From Phylloscopus collybita (Eukaryota; Chordata; Aves; Passeriformes; Phylloscopidae), in the NCBI GenBank assembly GCA_027886175.1, contig JAJNNQ010000002.1, positions 4,778,001 to 4,842,000 of the forward strand: a stretch of 64,000 bases of DNA, written 5' to 3'. Shown piece by piece: positions 11,531 to 24,322 of this stretch (position 1 is its first letter; every line of letters begins with the position of its first letter). The notes beneath the pieces were generated by a model that worked only from the letters and a program-made list of their open reading frames with translations, did not search any database and was not told the DNA's origin. A program made the position numbers and the translations under genes.

Positions 11531-14500
11531 TCTCCTCCGGCTGGGGTCTCCTTAACAACCTCACTGCAGCCGGAGCAGCCCGACAACACCCCCGCATCCG
11601 CGGCGGAGCCCCCGGGCTCGTCCCGGGGGAGGCAGCGCTTCCCGCGGCACCTTCGCCCCTCAGGACGCCCGGGGACGCCGGCGTTTCTTTCCTCCCTGGC
11701 TTCTCCGGTGCCCCCCTCTCCCACGCGGGGGGCCGCAGAGGCTTGTGCTGGGAGCTGGGTTGAGGGAAACCATCGCCTTTTGTTCCTCTTCTCGCCCCTC
11801 TCCATCTGGGCGAGCTCCTGCCACGTTTCGCCTCAGGAGCCTCCCCACAGGAGCCCCAAACCCGCTGCCTCGCTTTGCCCCCACCCGAAGCTTTTGGGGC
11901 TCTCTCTTGTCCGTGCAGCCCCTTGCCCGTCCACCCCCTGCGAGCCGTGGGCACGGCTTCTGCGGCGGGCCCCAGCTTGGTGCTGCTGCAGACCACCTGG
12001 CCGAAGGCTCTGACAGCGGGGGCTGAAGGGTTCTGTCCCATCGTGGTGTAATTAAATGTAGGAAGGATAAATCCCCTGGGCGAAATAACGTGGGGAGGAG
12101 GCTGAGAGCTCTCAGCAAGGCAACAGCAAGGGTCCGATGTGGATCCCTCCCTATGAGAAAAGGGAGCTGCTGCTAATTTGCAGCTAAAACATGCTGGCAG
12201 GGGTAGGATGAATCACAAAACTTATTCTCCTAGCTTCTGCCCCTCATTTGATAAGAAGAGGACCATTTTTGTGTCAAATCCCCAATCCCCCAGCTCCATC
12301 TCACACTGTCGGTGCAGGATCGGGGTTCAGCAGGCGCTCAGTGAGGCACCAGCCCTGCTCTGGTGCGAGGTGCCCCGGCCTGTGGCTGGACAGAAATACG
12401 TGCCTTAAATGCATAATTCCTGGGATGTGTTATTTTGCACAGCGCTTTCTGGCAGAGGCCAAACAGGACTAGTGTGTCACACCCAATGTAAACACGAGGT
12501 GATCCCGATTCAGCTGCCAGTTGTAGCCATGGAGGGACTTGCCAGACGGAGCTGCAAATTTGGGTTTTGTGAGGGTCAGGTCGAGCCCTGTGGCTTATGG
12601 TCCCCAGTCAGCTCTTTTCTGAAGACAAACGTTTCCACACAACCCTTGTGCATTCAAGAAATGACCGAGAAGTTCTGGTGTGAGATGTGAATTCTGTGTT
12701 TCTTCTCTCTGAAAATCACATTATCTATGAAAAGATTTTTTTTTTGGACATGGAGGCCTGGGAATCGGCTGCTCTCAGGGAGTGTCCCTCACCATCTGCT
12801 CGTACATCTGTCAAATCCACTCTCAAACCCCTGCCCAGAGTCCTTGCTTGGGAAACTGTAGGATAGATTAGCACTCCTTTTTTATTTTCCTGTGTTTCTA
12901 TGGTGTGAATAAGAGGAAAAACTCAGAGGGAAGGGATATTTTGTTAGGTTTGAAGCAGGTCTGCACATTTTAAACCCACACAGTTTAAATCTCAAGGGAG
13001 AGGCTGAGCTAGAGGGGAAACCCTTGGCCACAGCTCAGCCATGCATCAGCTGTGGGAGCAGAGGGTGTGCTGTTCTTTCCCTTGCTCTTTTTAAAGCCTT
13101 TTCAAGGTTTTTTATTATTATTTCAAATTAATATTTCCCTCCTGTGGTGACTAATGAAAACATCTGAGCTTTTGAATATTTTCATGAATATTTATTCTTT
13201 TTCTTGAGGTTTTTTTTGAATCTTTTTTCAGTTGGTTTTATCTGCCTGAATTTTAGGTAAGTTTTCTTTATTGTATTTTTGCTCTTGTGGCAGATTTTTA
13301 ATTGTAGGACAATGAAGAAAGTAAAAGAAAGTTACCTGCTGCTTGATTTTGTTCCTCAGGGCCCAAATCTTGTAGTCAATCCTCCTTCATGCAGACAGAT
13401 GCATACATACACAGGTGCATGACCTGCTCCTATAACATCCAGGTAGTTAAAAAACCTTAAGAAAGCTTCTAGATGTTTATGGCTGGATTCATAATACACG
13501 ATTTGCAGGATCCAGGAACTGTTGCTAAGCTTGGAGCCAAGTTCAGAGTCTTTAGGGAGTCATCAGAAGTAAAGGAAGGATGCAGAGTTTAGATCAGCTA
13601 CACTGTCTTTTGGAAGCAGAGAGGGATGCCTCTGCCCTTCACCATGGACACCAGGGGTCCAACAGCAGGAGGTTCCAAATTCTCCACAATTAAGTAGAAC
13701 AAACTGAGACTTTTATCTTCAAATCAAACCTTCATTCCTCCAAAGGTTCAACCCATTCTCACATCTCTGACCCAGCAACAACACGGTACAGGAAGACACT
13801 TTAGTTCCCCCACACACAAGACAGTAATGATCAGGTGCAAAATCCTCTGTGAACAACTTCATCCCAAATTATCTGTTTTTAGGCTCACTTACCAGACCTT
13901 CAGAAACACAACGTAGGCTCCCAGGCCTTAGAAATTACTAAGTCATTTTTTTTTTCATATCACTATCTGCACGGATATAAATGCTGAAGAACATTTCCCT
14001 TGAAAATATCTCAGTAATGCTGCAAATGCTTCCAATAATTTTATTGCTGTTGTTTGTGGAGGAAGGAACACAGGCAGCTCCTCCATGTTCACCTCCCCCT
14101 CCTGGGGCCTTGGGTATCTGGATGGGTTGCAATGGTCTTTGATGGACAACAGAGGCTCTTTGTTCTGTCAAAGACACAGAGCCAATAACGCCCCAAAGAA
14201 GTCAGCACAGAGAGCTGGACCAAAAACAAAAGAATAACGTGTGCAGCAATGCAAATTATCTTTCTTAGAGAATTAACCCCTTCCATCATCCCAGCCCCTC
14301 CACCTTCTCCAAAGAGGGGCCTTTCCAGCTGCCAGCATCTTTTCTCTTTCATCTATTGCTCTGCTTCAGGCTGTCAACCTCAATCACTTTCAAAATTGCT
14401 GATAATTAAGTATTACCTCTTCCTTCACTTCAGAAGATTGAGAAGCCAAATAACGCTTAAAAACTGCCATCAGGGGCCTGAAAGATTTATAGTGACACAT

Positions 14501-17500
14501 CCTGCATGGACATCCAGCCTTGGTTGGGTTTTTTTGATTCAACCAAATCATTATAGTCAATGAGAACTACAAACAAAAGCATGTTACATGGTGTCTCCAG
14601 AGGCAAGCTCCTTCACTGAGCAAACTACTCTACGAAAATTTCCCTGGTAAAGTTAAATTTGATTTAAAAATCAATCCAGTTACACTGGTACAATGTAAAT
14701 AAAATTTAACCTTAAATAGATTTAAATGTAGCTTCTACTGGGTTTGATTTAATCCAAAATATTATCAACATCTAAGTGGATTCACTTTGCAAGTGAATAT
14801 TGGTGAAGGCAAATTAAGTTTACATGGGTCCAATTATCACCATGGAGCAGATGTAGCCTTACTTTGAAGTGAGGATGGAGGAGCAGTGTGCAGACTTTCA
14901 GACTGCAGACCCAAGATGCACGGCTGAACTCAGCACTGCAGCTCCTTCTGACCCCTCTGCAACTGGCCTCTTTTACAGGCAACACTGTTCTTTCCCTCCC
15001 TCATCTGAGTGTGAATTCTTTGCAGCTTAAAATGTCCCAGAGTGCTCAGAAATCTAGTTTTGGTATAAACATTTAGCAAATTCCTCTACAGGACAAAAGA
15101 TGCTTGGAAACTGTCACTTTACACTAGATTCTCCTGTAATTATATGTAACATTCTTTTGGTTTTCAACCAGAATTAAAACTGTATTTCCAAAACCGTTTT
15201 TTCTGAAAATACTTGGTTTTATGAGTTTCCTAACAAGAACACCCACCTGCAAATCCCATGTACATCCCTGCTCCCCATTGCTGCTTCACCTGGGTGCCCC
15301 TAATCAAGGCCAGGAAAAAGCCTGGCACCTGGAGATGCAGCTGGTATCCAGTGACCTAATGAATGGTTAGGTGATGGTGATGTTGCACAAATGGGCTCTT
15401 AGTAGCTGACTCCAATGTCAGACCCTGGTAGCAATGGGAATGTAGCTGTGAACTTGGAGTAGGAGGAGAGAGGATTGCATTAACTTTCTGCTGTGATGAA
15501 GCAATGGCTGAAAAGCACTGCTGCAAAGGCATCTTATCTCTCTGGCTAAGAAAGCAGCTGCAATTTCCTAGAAATTTTTAAGCTGTGACATGCCAGGAAG
15601 TGTAAGATCTCACGGCAGCTGTTTCAAAGATCACTGCAAATAGGTTTCTCCCCACACAGTCTATAGATGACAAGGCCCTTCCATCATGTCACAGCGTAGT
15701 GGGAACTTTACAGAATAATTCAGAATCACAAATATTTACGAAATTACAAAATAATAGTCCAAAGCTCATTTTACCCTGTTCCCCACTTCAAGAGGAGCCC
15801 TGCTGTTTCTTCCAGACGGTAAGCTGGCCTCTTGCCCAGACCATATATCTCTTATGACAGGCTCCTTAAGGACCAAATCTAAATGGAAGCCAAAAGAAAT
15901 ATATCTTACTAAGTGACACAAGGGTAACTTTCTGAATTTGATTCTGAGCCCATTTTAACTGCTTTTGCATGGATACATCTCTGCTGGCTTTAACTGCATT
16001 AATCCAGATTTGTACTGATGCAAGCAGAGAGCCCCAGTGCCTTTGACATTGGTACAAAAACAAGTTTCCAAAAATGCTGAAGCTGCAGCCAGTGACTCAG
16101 GCAGTATTTTAACAATTGCATTCACATCTGGCCTCTGGAAGATTTCTCAGTTGTTTGTCTGCCTCGTTATTAGCAGAGCCAAACCTTGGGTGAGGGGGGA
16201 GCAGTCACAATCTCTTACACCTCGTTGTTGCTAAGAAAGTTTTAGGAACAACTAAACCCACTGACACCAAACCCATTGACCACAGAATAATCTTCTGCAG
16301 CCTTGACTGAGCTTTGTATGAGGCTTTCAGGGCCAGACTGCCCCTGCTTCTGACACAGCTGCCACAAGAAGTGCACAGCTCTTCCAGGAGTCTGAGAAAG
16401 GCAGGGAAGGTCTTAGATGGGTATAGCTGGTGGTGGGAGTAAATAGTATCATTCCAAGGGATGTCAAAGCTTCTGCCCTGCTCTGTGCCTCTGGCTAGAG
16501 CATGTTTGGAGCCAATGCTGTTCTTCATTTTCTCCACCAAATATGAGAGTGGTCCTTGGTAAAGAGAAGGATACCAGGATGAACATTCACCCCACCATGA
16601 GGTTTACAAGCACCTCCAAAGCTTGAACTGCTCAGCTGTAATATCTCAAGTTGGATTCGAAGAGAAAATATTCTCATGATGCACCTATTCTTTTTTGGCA
16701 CTTCATGCTCTTTTGTGCATTTCTCACCTCATAAGATACATGGCTTTGCCTTCTCAGATACTCTCCCCCCTAGGAGTGGATTTTATTTCTGCCTGATCTA
16801 ACACAGGTTTGCTCAGGAAAAGTGTGCTGTAACAACCTCCACCTCTGCTCGTGTGAGTTTGGGCTCACCAGTGGGCAATCTGTCTCTCGTGTTCCTCTTG
16901 GGCTGAATAGAACTGGGACAGCAGCAGCATCCTTGGGCCCACAGTGCCAGTGCCTGGCAAAATCCTATGGAAATCAGTGGCACAATCCAAGTGCAAAACA
17001 CAGATAGTGACTGATTGAGGAGGGACATGAAGGAAGACTGATGCCACACACTGATGCCAGCATTACAAATCAGGTGTCAGGATGTCATGTCACTCCTTGA
17101 TAATAGCCCACAGATCTCCTGGTGAATAAATCTTTCTCTGTGTCTGCCCTCCTTTTTATCTCCCCCACAGAGTTCCCAGTAGGCTTCATCCCACTCTTGT
17201 TTTGGAAAGGCACCCCAAGTGGAGAGATTGCAATTTAGCTGGTCTGTAACCGTCTGTTTCCATTCATCCCTGAGGTTTTCCAGCTGCCCACGAAAACAAT
17301 GCACTGATACACCCCGTGCAGGCTTGAACCACCTCCAGAACAAAGGGTTAGGTGGCGCTGGGAGATTCAGGGAGTGTTTGTTGTCCTGGAAAATGGAGCA
17401 GATACTGGCATGACATGGTCAGAAAGATGATGGTGAGGAAGCAATCTGCTGATACCCCAAACTACATGTGGCCCAGCACCAGACTTGGGGCTCAAGCATC

Positions 17501-18341
17501 CAGCTCCTTGCTGAGCAAGTGTCAGGAGTACCAAACTCAGGCATCTAAGCACTGGGAGGAAAAACAAACTGAATTTCAAGAGGGGGCTGATGCTGCATTT
17601 TCACAGATGTAGAGTAGACAGATTTCACCAGAAAGGTTGTAATATTTAATTTTCCAGTTAAACTCACTCCCTCTCCTTTTATCTTCCCTTTCTTTTCACA
17701 AAGAGGCATAAAGTGAGTAATAAAAATTGCTAACAGCAAAACTTCATGATTTATACCACCAGATCTCAGACAGAACTCCCTGATGGGTTTGAGGGAACAG
17801 CCTGATTAAACATTGATGCCACAATATGGTCTGCCTTAGCAACAACAGTCACAAGTGAAATTCATCAAGGATATAAACCGTGACATTTAAAATGCCTGTT
17901 GGGTTAAACTTGACCAAAAAAAATATTACTGGTTGTGCGTGACTCTGGAAAATAAAGGCAATTGCCGTGCCACTTTATGGAATATTGTGTGTGAATCACT
18001 GAAGCTATTAAGTCTTCTGCTGCCTTTTTTTTTTTTTTTTTTCCTGGCCTCAAGAGGTTAACTTCTTCCCAGAGCCATTCTCTGGAGGGGGAAATAAGAA
18101 CCACGTGCGTGTGCCACAGAGCTGTGTCTGGTCTGGGGATGCGGGTGACTCGGATTTTGTGTTGTTTGCCTGAGAGACCCGCTGGAGAGAATAATGAGGG
18201 GGTTCAAAAGAGGAATGTTCTTCCTGCCAGAAGTGGTCATTTAACTAGGCCTTCACTTATTTGTTGGGGGAGATTACTCACAGGGTCACCTGGCAAAAAT
18301 GACTGGAAGTTAAGAAAGAAAGGGCCTCCTGCCAACTATTT

Positions 18342-18388
18342 AAGAGAAAGAGAGAGAGAAATGGAGAAGAAACGAGATAAAGAGCAGT
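18342..18388. repeat. GA-rich simple repeat
   Basis: A purine stretch with AGAGAGAGA units followed by GAAGAAACGAGATAAAGAG lies in intergenic DNA. Confidence 0.7.
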
Positions 18389-20610
18389 GAGTTGTCTGCA
18401 GAGAAAGGGACATTTTGTGGCTCAGAGAAGAAGAAGCCAAGAACTAAGGCTGTAAATGGTGAGAGAGAGAGGGCCCTGGGCTCCTTAGAAAGCTTGGTGC
18501 TATATTCTGGTGGCATTCAAGAATAAATTGGCACAGAGAAAAGTCACAGGCACTTACACATGGCTTGTGAAGCCCTTGCAGCAGAGGTGGAGCTCTGGGA
18601 AAGGGTAAGCAAAAAGCACCGGAGTGCCCTGGGGCTCAGCCCTGGTTCTGGAGCTGCAGGGCAGCTGGGCTCCCCCAGTCCACCTCCAAAGGGGGACAAA
18701 AAGAGCCTGTGCTAGGAAACCAAGGCCAGGAGGCTCAGCCAAGGCACTCACAGGTTGGTTGTCCTCTGTGACCGAAGGGGATACTTTGGAAAGCTGCTTC
18801 TGAGATACCCCCATAAATCTCAGCCTGGACTGTTATCACACCAGGGACCTTCTGGGGGTCTGAGGCAGGGTGGGCTCACACAGAATTTGCCCTTGATCAT
18901 GACAACGAAGGAAGTGTCGCAAGGCAGCAGCGGTGCACCCACTGAGATCTAAGGACAAAGGAAATACACAGACCCAGCACCATTCCCTGCTGCTTACACC
19001 ACTTCAACAAAACATCTGCTCACCCGGAATGAAATCCCACTCCTGTTCTAAGCAGATCAGTTCCCCCTGAAATAGCAATAGGAGCTGCTGCATCTGCTCA
19101 CACCATGGCCAGGTTTCAGCCCCAGGAGGATGAGGCCTTGGTTCAATCAGGCTGAGCTGCCTGCTTTATCTTCCTGTCTCCTGTGAATAACTTTTCTTTT
19201 TACACCTCTTCACACAAGCACCAAACCCCAAGCAGGCAGAAAAGCTGTCCAAAATGCAGAAAAATTATGACAGAGGCTCCGGCACCATGGGGTTTTGGAA
19301 AGGTTATTCGTTTAGCAAAGAAGTAACTGTGCAAATCAGACTCTCTGGCAGTATTTGTGTGATGATAATCATGCTGATTAAGTGTTTGAGCCTTGGGATA
19401 TGCTGGGAAAGGCACTAGGACCTAGGAAATAACCACCCCTTGCTTTTGGAAGGCAGCTGAGGGCTCTTCCTGTTCTGCTCTGTGAGTGCTCCATCTCCTC
19501 TCACAGATCTGTTCATTTTGGATGCAATTGCTCAAAGTATGCATTACTTATGGTAATAAGTAATGGTCATACAGATATATACAAAGGGGACCAGCAGTTG
19601 TGCTGTTAACCCTTGGGTTCCCTGTTAGGCTGAGCCATGCAATGAGGAAAATATTCAGAGCCCAGTTCTACAACTGACTTTAATTAACTCAAATCAGTTG
19701 CATTAGCTACAGCTATTAACTTAGGGAATATACTTTTCCTCTCTCCACTCTAAATTTGCTTTGGTTTCCATCACTCTTTTTTAATGAGGAAGGTGCTTTC
19801 CTACTCTGATTTTTGTGTTGGTATAGGAAAAGAGAAGCTGATTAGACAAATGGCCTTAACTCACTTCCAGCCTTAAATCTGACATACTGTTTTGATTTAA
19901 TCAGCACTCTACAAGAGTGTCAGCAAATATCTGATGTTTAAGGCATGGAGATAGATTCTCAGGGAGTTGCAAAGGCACAGAAGTGACAGAAGAAAAGAAT
20001 TAGGACAGAGGAAATGCTATTTACCTTGGTTGGCTGTTCTGGGACTTTCCTCCACCCCTTCTCCAAGCATGAATTTCACAACTAAACCACTGAAAAGATA
20101 AAAACAATAGCTACTTTCCAGAGGCACTACTGAAATATGCAGCTTTGGAGCACTGGAACAGGAAGGCAAATGTGAAGAGTGACTTTTAACCATCTAGGAA
20201 CATGTGCACGCTGTGGGCCAGCTATTCAGCTGTGGTAAATTGGTGCAGTCATGCTAAATAAATGTGATTGAACTATCTGGCTTGCTCGATGAGCCAGCTC
20301 TGCACCAGGCTCCTAAAGCAGCCAGTGTCCCCCTGGGACAGTCTGCAGGAGCCAAGGCACAGCTCTGGGCCTGCCCTAATTCACACTAATTGCACCGACT
20401 GCCTTCAGTGCTGGGTAATCACCCTGTGCTGCCGGGAAATCAGAGCGTCCCCATCACTGCTGCACCCAGCAGAAGGCAAGAGCAGCAAAGGACTGGGACT
20501 GACAACCCCTGGCACAGTTTTGGGTCTTTTCCACACAAGCTAAAAGGCTCTGCTGTGTCTTTCAAGAGGTGATTTGAACCTAAATGGAAAAATCACTGAT
20601 TTAAATGTTT

Positions 20611-20652
20611 TCATTATTGTTGTTGTTACTATTATTCATACTATTGTTATTC
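20611..20652. repeat. Degenerate ATT/GTT trinucleotide tract
   Basis: An imperfect run of ATT, GTT and ACT triplets (ATTATTGTTGTTGTTACTAT and similar). It resembles the purer tract about 700 bp downstream. Confidence 0.6.
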
Positions 20653-21304
20653 TGCCTTGCTTGGGAGGTGTTGGGGAAGGAACAACTCCCTCAATAAATC
20701 AGTGCAAGCTTTGAGAAGCTGGTAATCTCTGTCCTCCCCTGGAGCTTCCATCATCTTGACAGCAAGTTCATGCTGAGGAGTCAAATACCAAATTAAAAGA
20801 AAAAGGGAAAAAATAAACAAAGAACTAGAACAAGGGAAACTCTGTCTGGCATTTCTCTCCAGCCAAAGAACCCTTTAATAGCAAACTATTAGACAAATCC
20901 CAGGCCTGGGGGGTTGTTACAGAGATTTTGGATTCCTACCAGAATTTTTTTGTGTGTGTTTCCAAACCTTGTCTGAATGCAGCTGAAAAGAAGAATCATT
21001 CAGTATGTTTAATTGTCAAGGGAGCTGACTATTAAATATCATTTATTGATAGGTTTTAAGAAGAGAAGTCTCAAACCTTTAAAATGCTGTCAACTCTACA
21101 GAGAGACCTGAACACAAATGATAAATTCCAGAAGTCAAAATGGTGTTTGCCTGGGTGTTTTCCTCTCTTTTTAGAAGGGAGATGACAAATGAATCTGGCC
21201 CCAACCCTCAGTGAAAAAAAAGAGGCTCTATTATTTTCAGAAGAATCATTTCGAAGGGCAAGTCAATAATAGCAGGACTCACACAAAATAAAACCTTTGA
21301 AATC

Positions 21305-21349
21305 CTATTATTATTATTATTGTTGTTGTTATTATTACTATTATTATTG
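21305..21349. repeat. (ATT)n/(GTT)n microsatellite
   Basis: Five to six ATT units, three GTT units, then further ATT/ACT units, continuous over 45 nt. Its translation is a poly-Leu artefact on the plus strand. Confidence 0.85.
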
Positions 21350-21798
21350 GTTCATATGACTCAAATGTTATTGTTTTCTTCTTGCATTACCAGCCAAGAA
21401 AAGCAAAGACAACCATATAAAGTTCTACAAATCTCAGCAGTTTTGATTCCCACTTACATTGCTGGAGCAGCTGTTGCACTCACAGAGTTTAGCAGGTCAG
21501 CTCTGTGCGTGGAGTGGCCCACACTGTGCTTTGTCTTCCTGAAAACTTGATTTAAGAGCAGGATTTATGCACACCCTGCCCTGCAGAACTGAAGGAAGCT
21601 CATAGTGTTAGGTGTGTTTCCTTGCCAGAGAGGGCTCAGCTGTGTGCTGCTACCTCATGGCTTCTGTAGCACTGGTTCATGTGCATGTAAGGGACTGGTT
21701 TTAGTGGTGGCCACCTTCACCAAAGCATGCAAGGAAGAGGTCTATCCCATGAACAGTCTTTTGCCCTTTCTCTCTAAGCTGTTGGTTTCCAACAGCAC

Positions 21799-21799
<1 letters not shown>

Positions 21800-21852
<53 letters not shown>
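21800..21852 (+). repeat. A53 homopolymer
   Basis: Fifty-three uninterrupted A residues follow ACAGCACC. No AATAAA is present in the preceding 40 nt and I see no clear target-site duplication, so it is not demonstrably the tail of a retrocopy. A run of this length is also prone to sequencing error. Confidence 0.9.
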
Positions 21853-21856
<4 letters not shown>

Positions 21857-23103
21857 GGCTAAGGTCAGCTGAAACCACAAAGTTTTGCCCATCTATGAGT
21901 CAGGATCATTCACCCACCTCCTCACCACCACAATCACAGGGCAGCAACGTCAAAGCCTAAAAGCACCTCTCCCAAAACATGAACAAACCTGTGCTGACCC
22001 GTGAGCCTTGCCTGCTGTGGTGTCTTGCAGGGAAGGAATTGTACTGCTCTCTTACCCCATCACAGATGGTGAGAAGAGTGGTGGCCACCAAGAAATACTT
22101 ACATGAGAAAAGAGCTTAGTTTATATCAGACTAAACAAACTGAGTGGCAGCATACCAGAACTGCTGCAATGAGTTAACCAAATATTTTTTAAATTGCATT
22201 TTTTTTCTGTGGAGTAGCAGAGACTGATCCTTCACCATCCCAAACTCCCTAGCAGGAGCACATGAAACCATTCTGACTGAGAGGCAGCACTCAGTGCTTT
22301 TTGGACTGTGTGAGTGCAGGTGTGAATGCCTACAGGACATGTGGATTTACTGCAATCCCCTAGAGATCATCATATTCAAGGAAGGAATTTGCATTAACAA
22401 TTTCTGTACGATTTCATGTGTACTTCACGGACAATTTGACTGGATACACTGGTACATTCCTCCATATGTTCACATGCTTAAACCGGGACAGCTTGACTTG
22501 ATTACAAACTGTCTCATTCTGAATCCATGTCCGTGGAAAACCTGGTACACCCACTCGCTCTTTCTTCAGCGCTCCCGTTGCTCCATGGAAAGTTAATATT
22601 TGTTTTATTTCTGTCCTTTTCCACTCTTTTCTCTGTGTGTTTGGTTTCTGTCACAGCCACCAGTAAATATGGGAACAGCTCAAATTGTGTGGGATGCTAT
22701 TGCACCGCTTCTGCTGACTGAAGGGTGACTCTTGGAAGAAAAAAAGGACACCAGGCTACATGAACCTCAACACTGAAGGTTGATTTAACTGAGTTTAACC
22801 TCTCCAGTAAGCCAAATTATTTAAAATTCAAGCCCCAGACAAATCACCATTTGCAGTGTTGATGATGCTGACCATATTATGCAGGTATTATCTGGTTCAG
22901 GACTTATTAACTATATCAGATTTACTCCTGGACAAGAGTTTGAGCCCATGCATAGTAAAAATTTCAAGGCCAAATGTGTTTTCACACAAGTTAGTTTTCC
23001 TTTGACTTCAATACAACATTGAAGAAAATGTGTAAAGAAAAGAAAGTGAAAACCAAACTCGATGAAGCATGGGAGCCAGAATATCTATCAATGGTCCTGA
23101 GTA

Positions 23104-23325
23104 TCATAGAATCACAGAATGGGTGAGGTTGGAAGGAATCACTGGAGGTCATCTGGTCCAACCTTCCTGCTCAAGCAGGGTCCTCTCAAGCACATTATTT
23201 AGGATTGTGTCCAAAGAACTTTTGAATATCTCCCGGGAAAGAGACTCCACAAATTCTCTGGGCAACCTCTTCCAGAGCCCAGTCACTGTGTTCTCTCTAC
23301 ATCTTTACTCTGCCATTGCTTAGGC
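23104..23325 (-). mobile_element. CR1 LINE 3'-end fragment
   Basis: The plus strand begins ATCATAGAATCACAGAATGG and continues with GGTTGGAAGGAATC, GGTCATCTGGTCCAACC, CTCAAGCAGGGTC, GACTCCACAAATTCTCTGGG and AACCTCTTCCAGAGCCCAGT. This is the reverse complement of the well-known CR1 3' end, so the element lies on the minus strand with its 3' terminus at the left. Only about 220 nt is kept, with many substitutions, so it is an old 5'-truncated copy. The right edge is approximate. Confidence 0.9.
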
Positions 23326-24296
23326 TTTAACAATGACCAGGGCTCTCCTCCTGGTGCCAGACTTTTTGAAAAGAGGCCTTTTGAAGCTCTTCATTTCCTT
23401 TCTGCACTCAGTCAAAGAGGTTACTATTGAGCCAGACTTTCTACTTAAAGAAGTAATAAAACAGCTCCAGCAGACACCAAGGAGTGGCAGAATTCATTTC
23501 TGCCAGGTCCAGAGAGGTGTCTCTGGAGGAGGACAGAAAAAAAGCACAGGAAGGTGTGAGCATGGGGCAGCCTCAATAGCAGGGTAACACCTCCTTGGTT
23601 CCCCAGAGAAGGGAGGTGGCTTTGCAGCCCTTTCACCTCTGTAAGCAGTGAGGAGAGATTCATTTGACCATGACAACATCACACGTGCCAGCAGTGGATC
23701 AGTGGGCAGTTTCCTCCTTACCCTCACTATGTGTACAGGTACCAAGTAGTATAGCAAGGCAAAAGCACTGCAGTTCCTCAGATATCTTCCAAGGATTCAT
23801 TTGAAAGAGATATTCCATCAAATTTGCACATTATCCAGCTACAAAGAGAGGACATTCGTGTGTGCAGGCATTCTGGCAGGAGCTATTTGCTTTGGGGCCA
23901 GATGTAATTCAAAGTTATTCTGAATATTACACTGCAGCAGCTCAGCCAAGCACAGTAATGCTGATTATTAGGGTTTTCCTGGTTTTCCAGATGGAGCTGA
24001 TTTCATTTAGTTCTCTCTCTTGTAATTAATAACTTGTCCCTTTTGTTCATTTGGAATCTTTATTTCATCTTCGGCATTTTGTGGAATAGTCTCCAAGTTC
24101 CTTAATCCATTGCTTGCCTCCTCGGTTCACGTAGCAGGGCTCATTCAGCCATACAGTTTAATGATGTGCAGCTCAAAAACTCCGCTGCACAATCTCACAT
24201 CCACTTCACATCGAGCTGGCGTTTTTGTCATTTATATTTTATACGCTGTAAACTCACGAATCATACCATTTCATACTAGAGCAATGTCAATAATCT

Positions 24297-24322
24297 TTTT
24301 CTTTTTTTTTTTTTTTTTTTCT
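24297..24322 (+). repeat. T-rich tract
   Basis: A nearly pure T tract with one C, followed by CTCTAG. It mimics a polypyrimidine tract and acceptor site on the plus strand, but no open frame of note follows. Confidence 0.8.

Larger units (their letters stand above)
10350..12010. promoter_or_regulatory. CpG island / WDR86 promoter region
   Basis: The sequence changes abruptly from AT-rich to strongly GC-rich with very many CpG dinucleotides, densest between about 10780 and 11680. It covers WDR86 coding exon 1 and extends about 1.5 kb upstream, as expected for a TATA-less CpG-island promoter. The exact transcription start cannot be seen. Long open frames on both strands here (up to 363 codons, Pro/Arg/Gly-rich) are a by-product of high GC content. 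Confidence 0.8.

Noticed and set aside
10922..12013. 363-codon plus-strand open frame upstream of WDR86
   Set aside because: It lies in the CpG island, is dominated by Pro, Arg, Gly, Ala and Ser, overlaps equally long open frames in other frames, and shows no domain. High GC content removes stop codons by chance.
11334..12041. 235-codon minus-strand open frame in the CpG island
   Set aside because: Same compositional artefact as the plus-strand frame; no recognisable domain and no splice link to WDR86.
21741..21856. Possible processed pseudogene ending in the A53 tract
   Set aside because: No coding similarity, no AATAAA near the tract and no clear target-site duplication could be seen.
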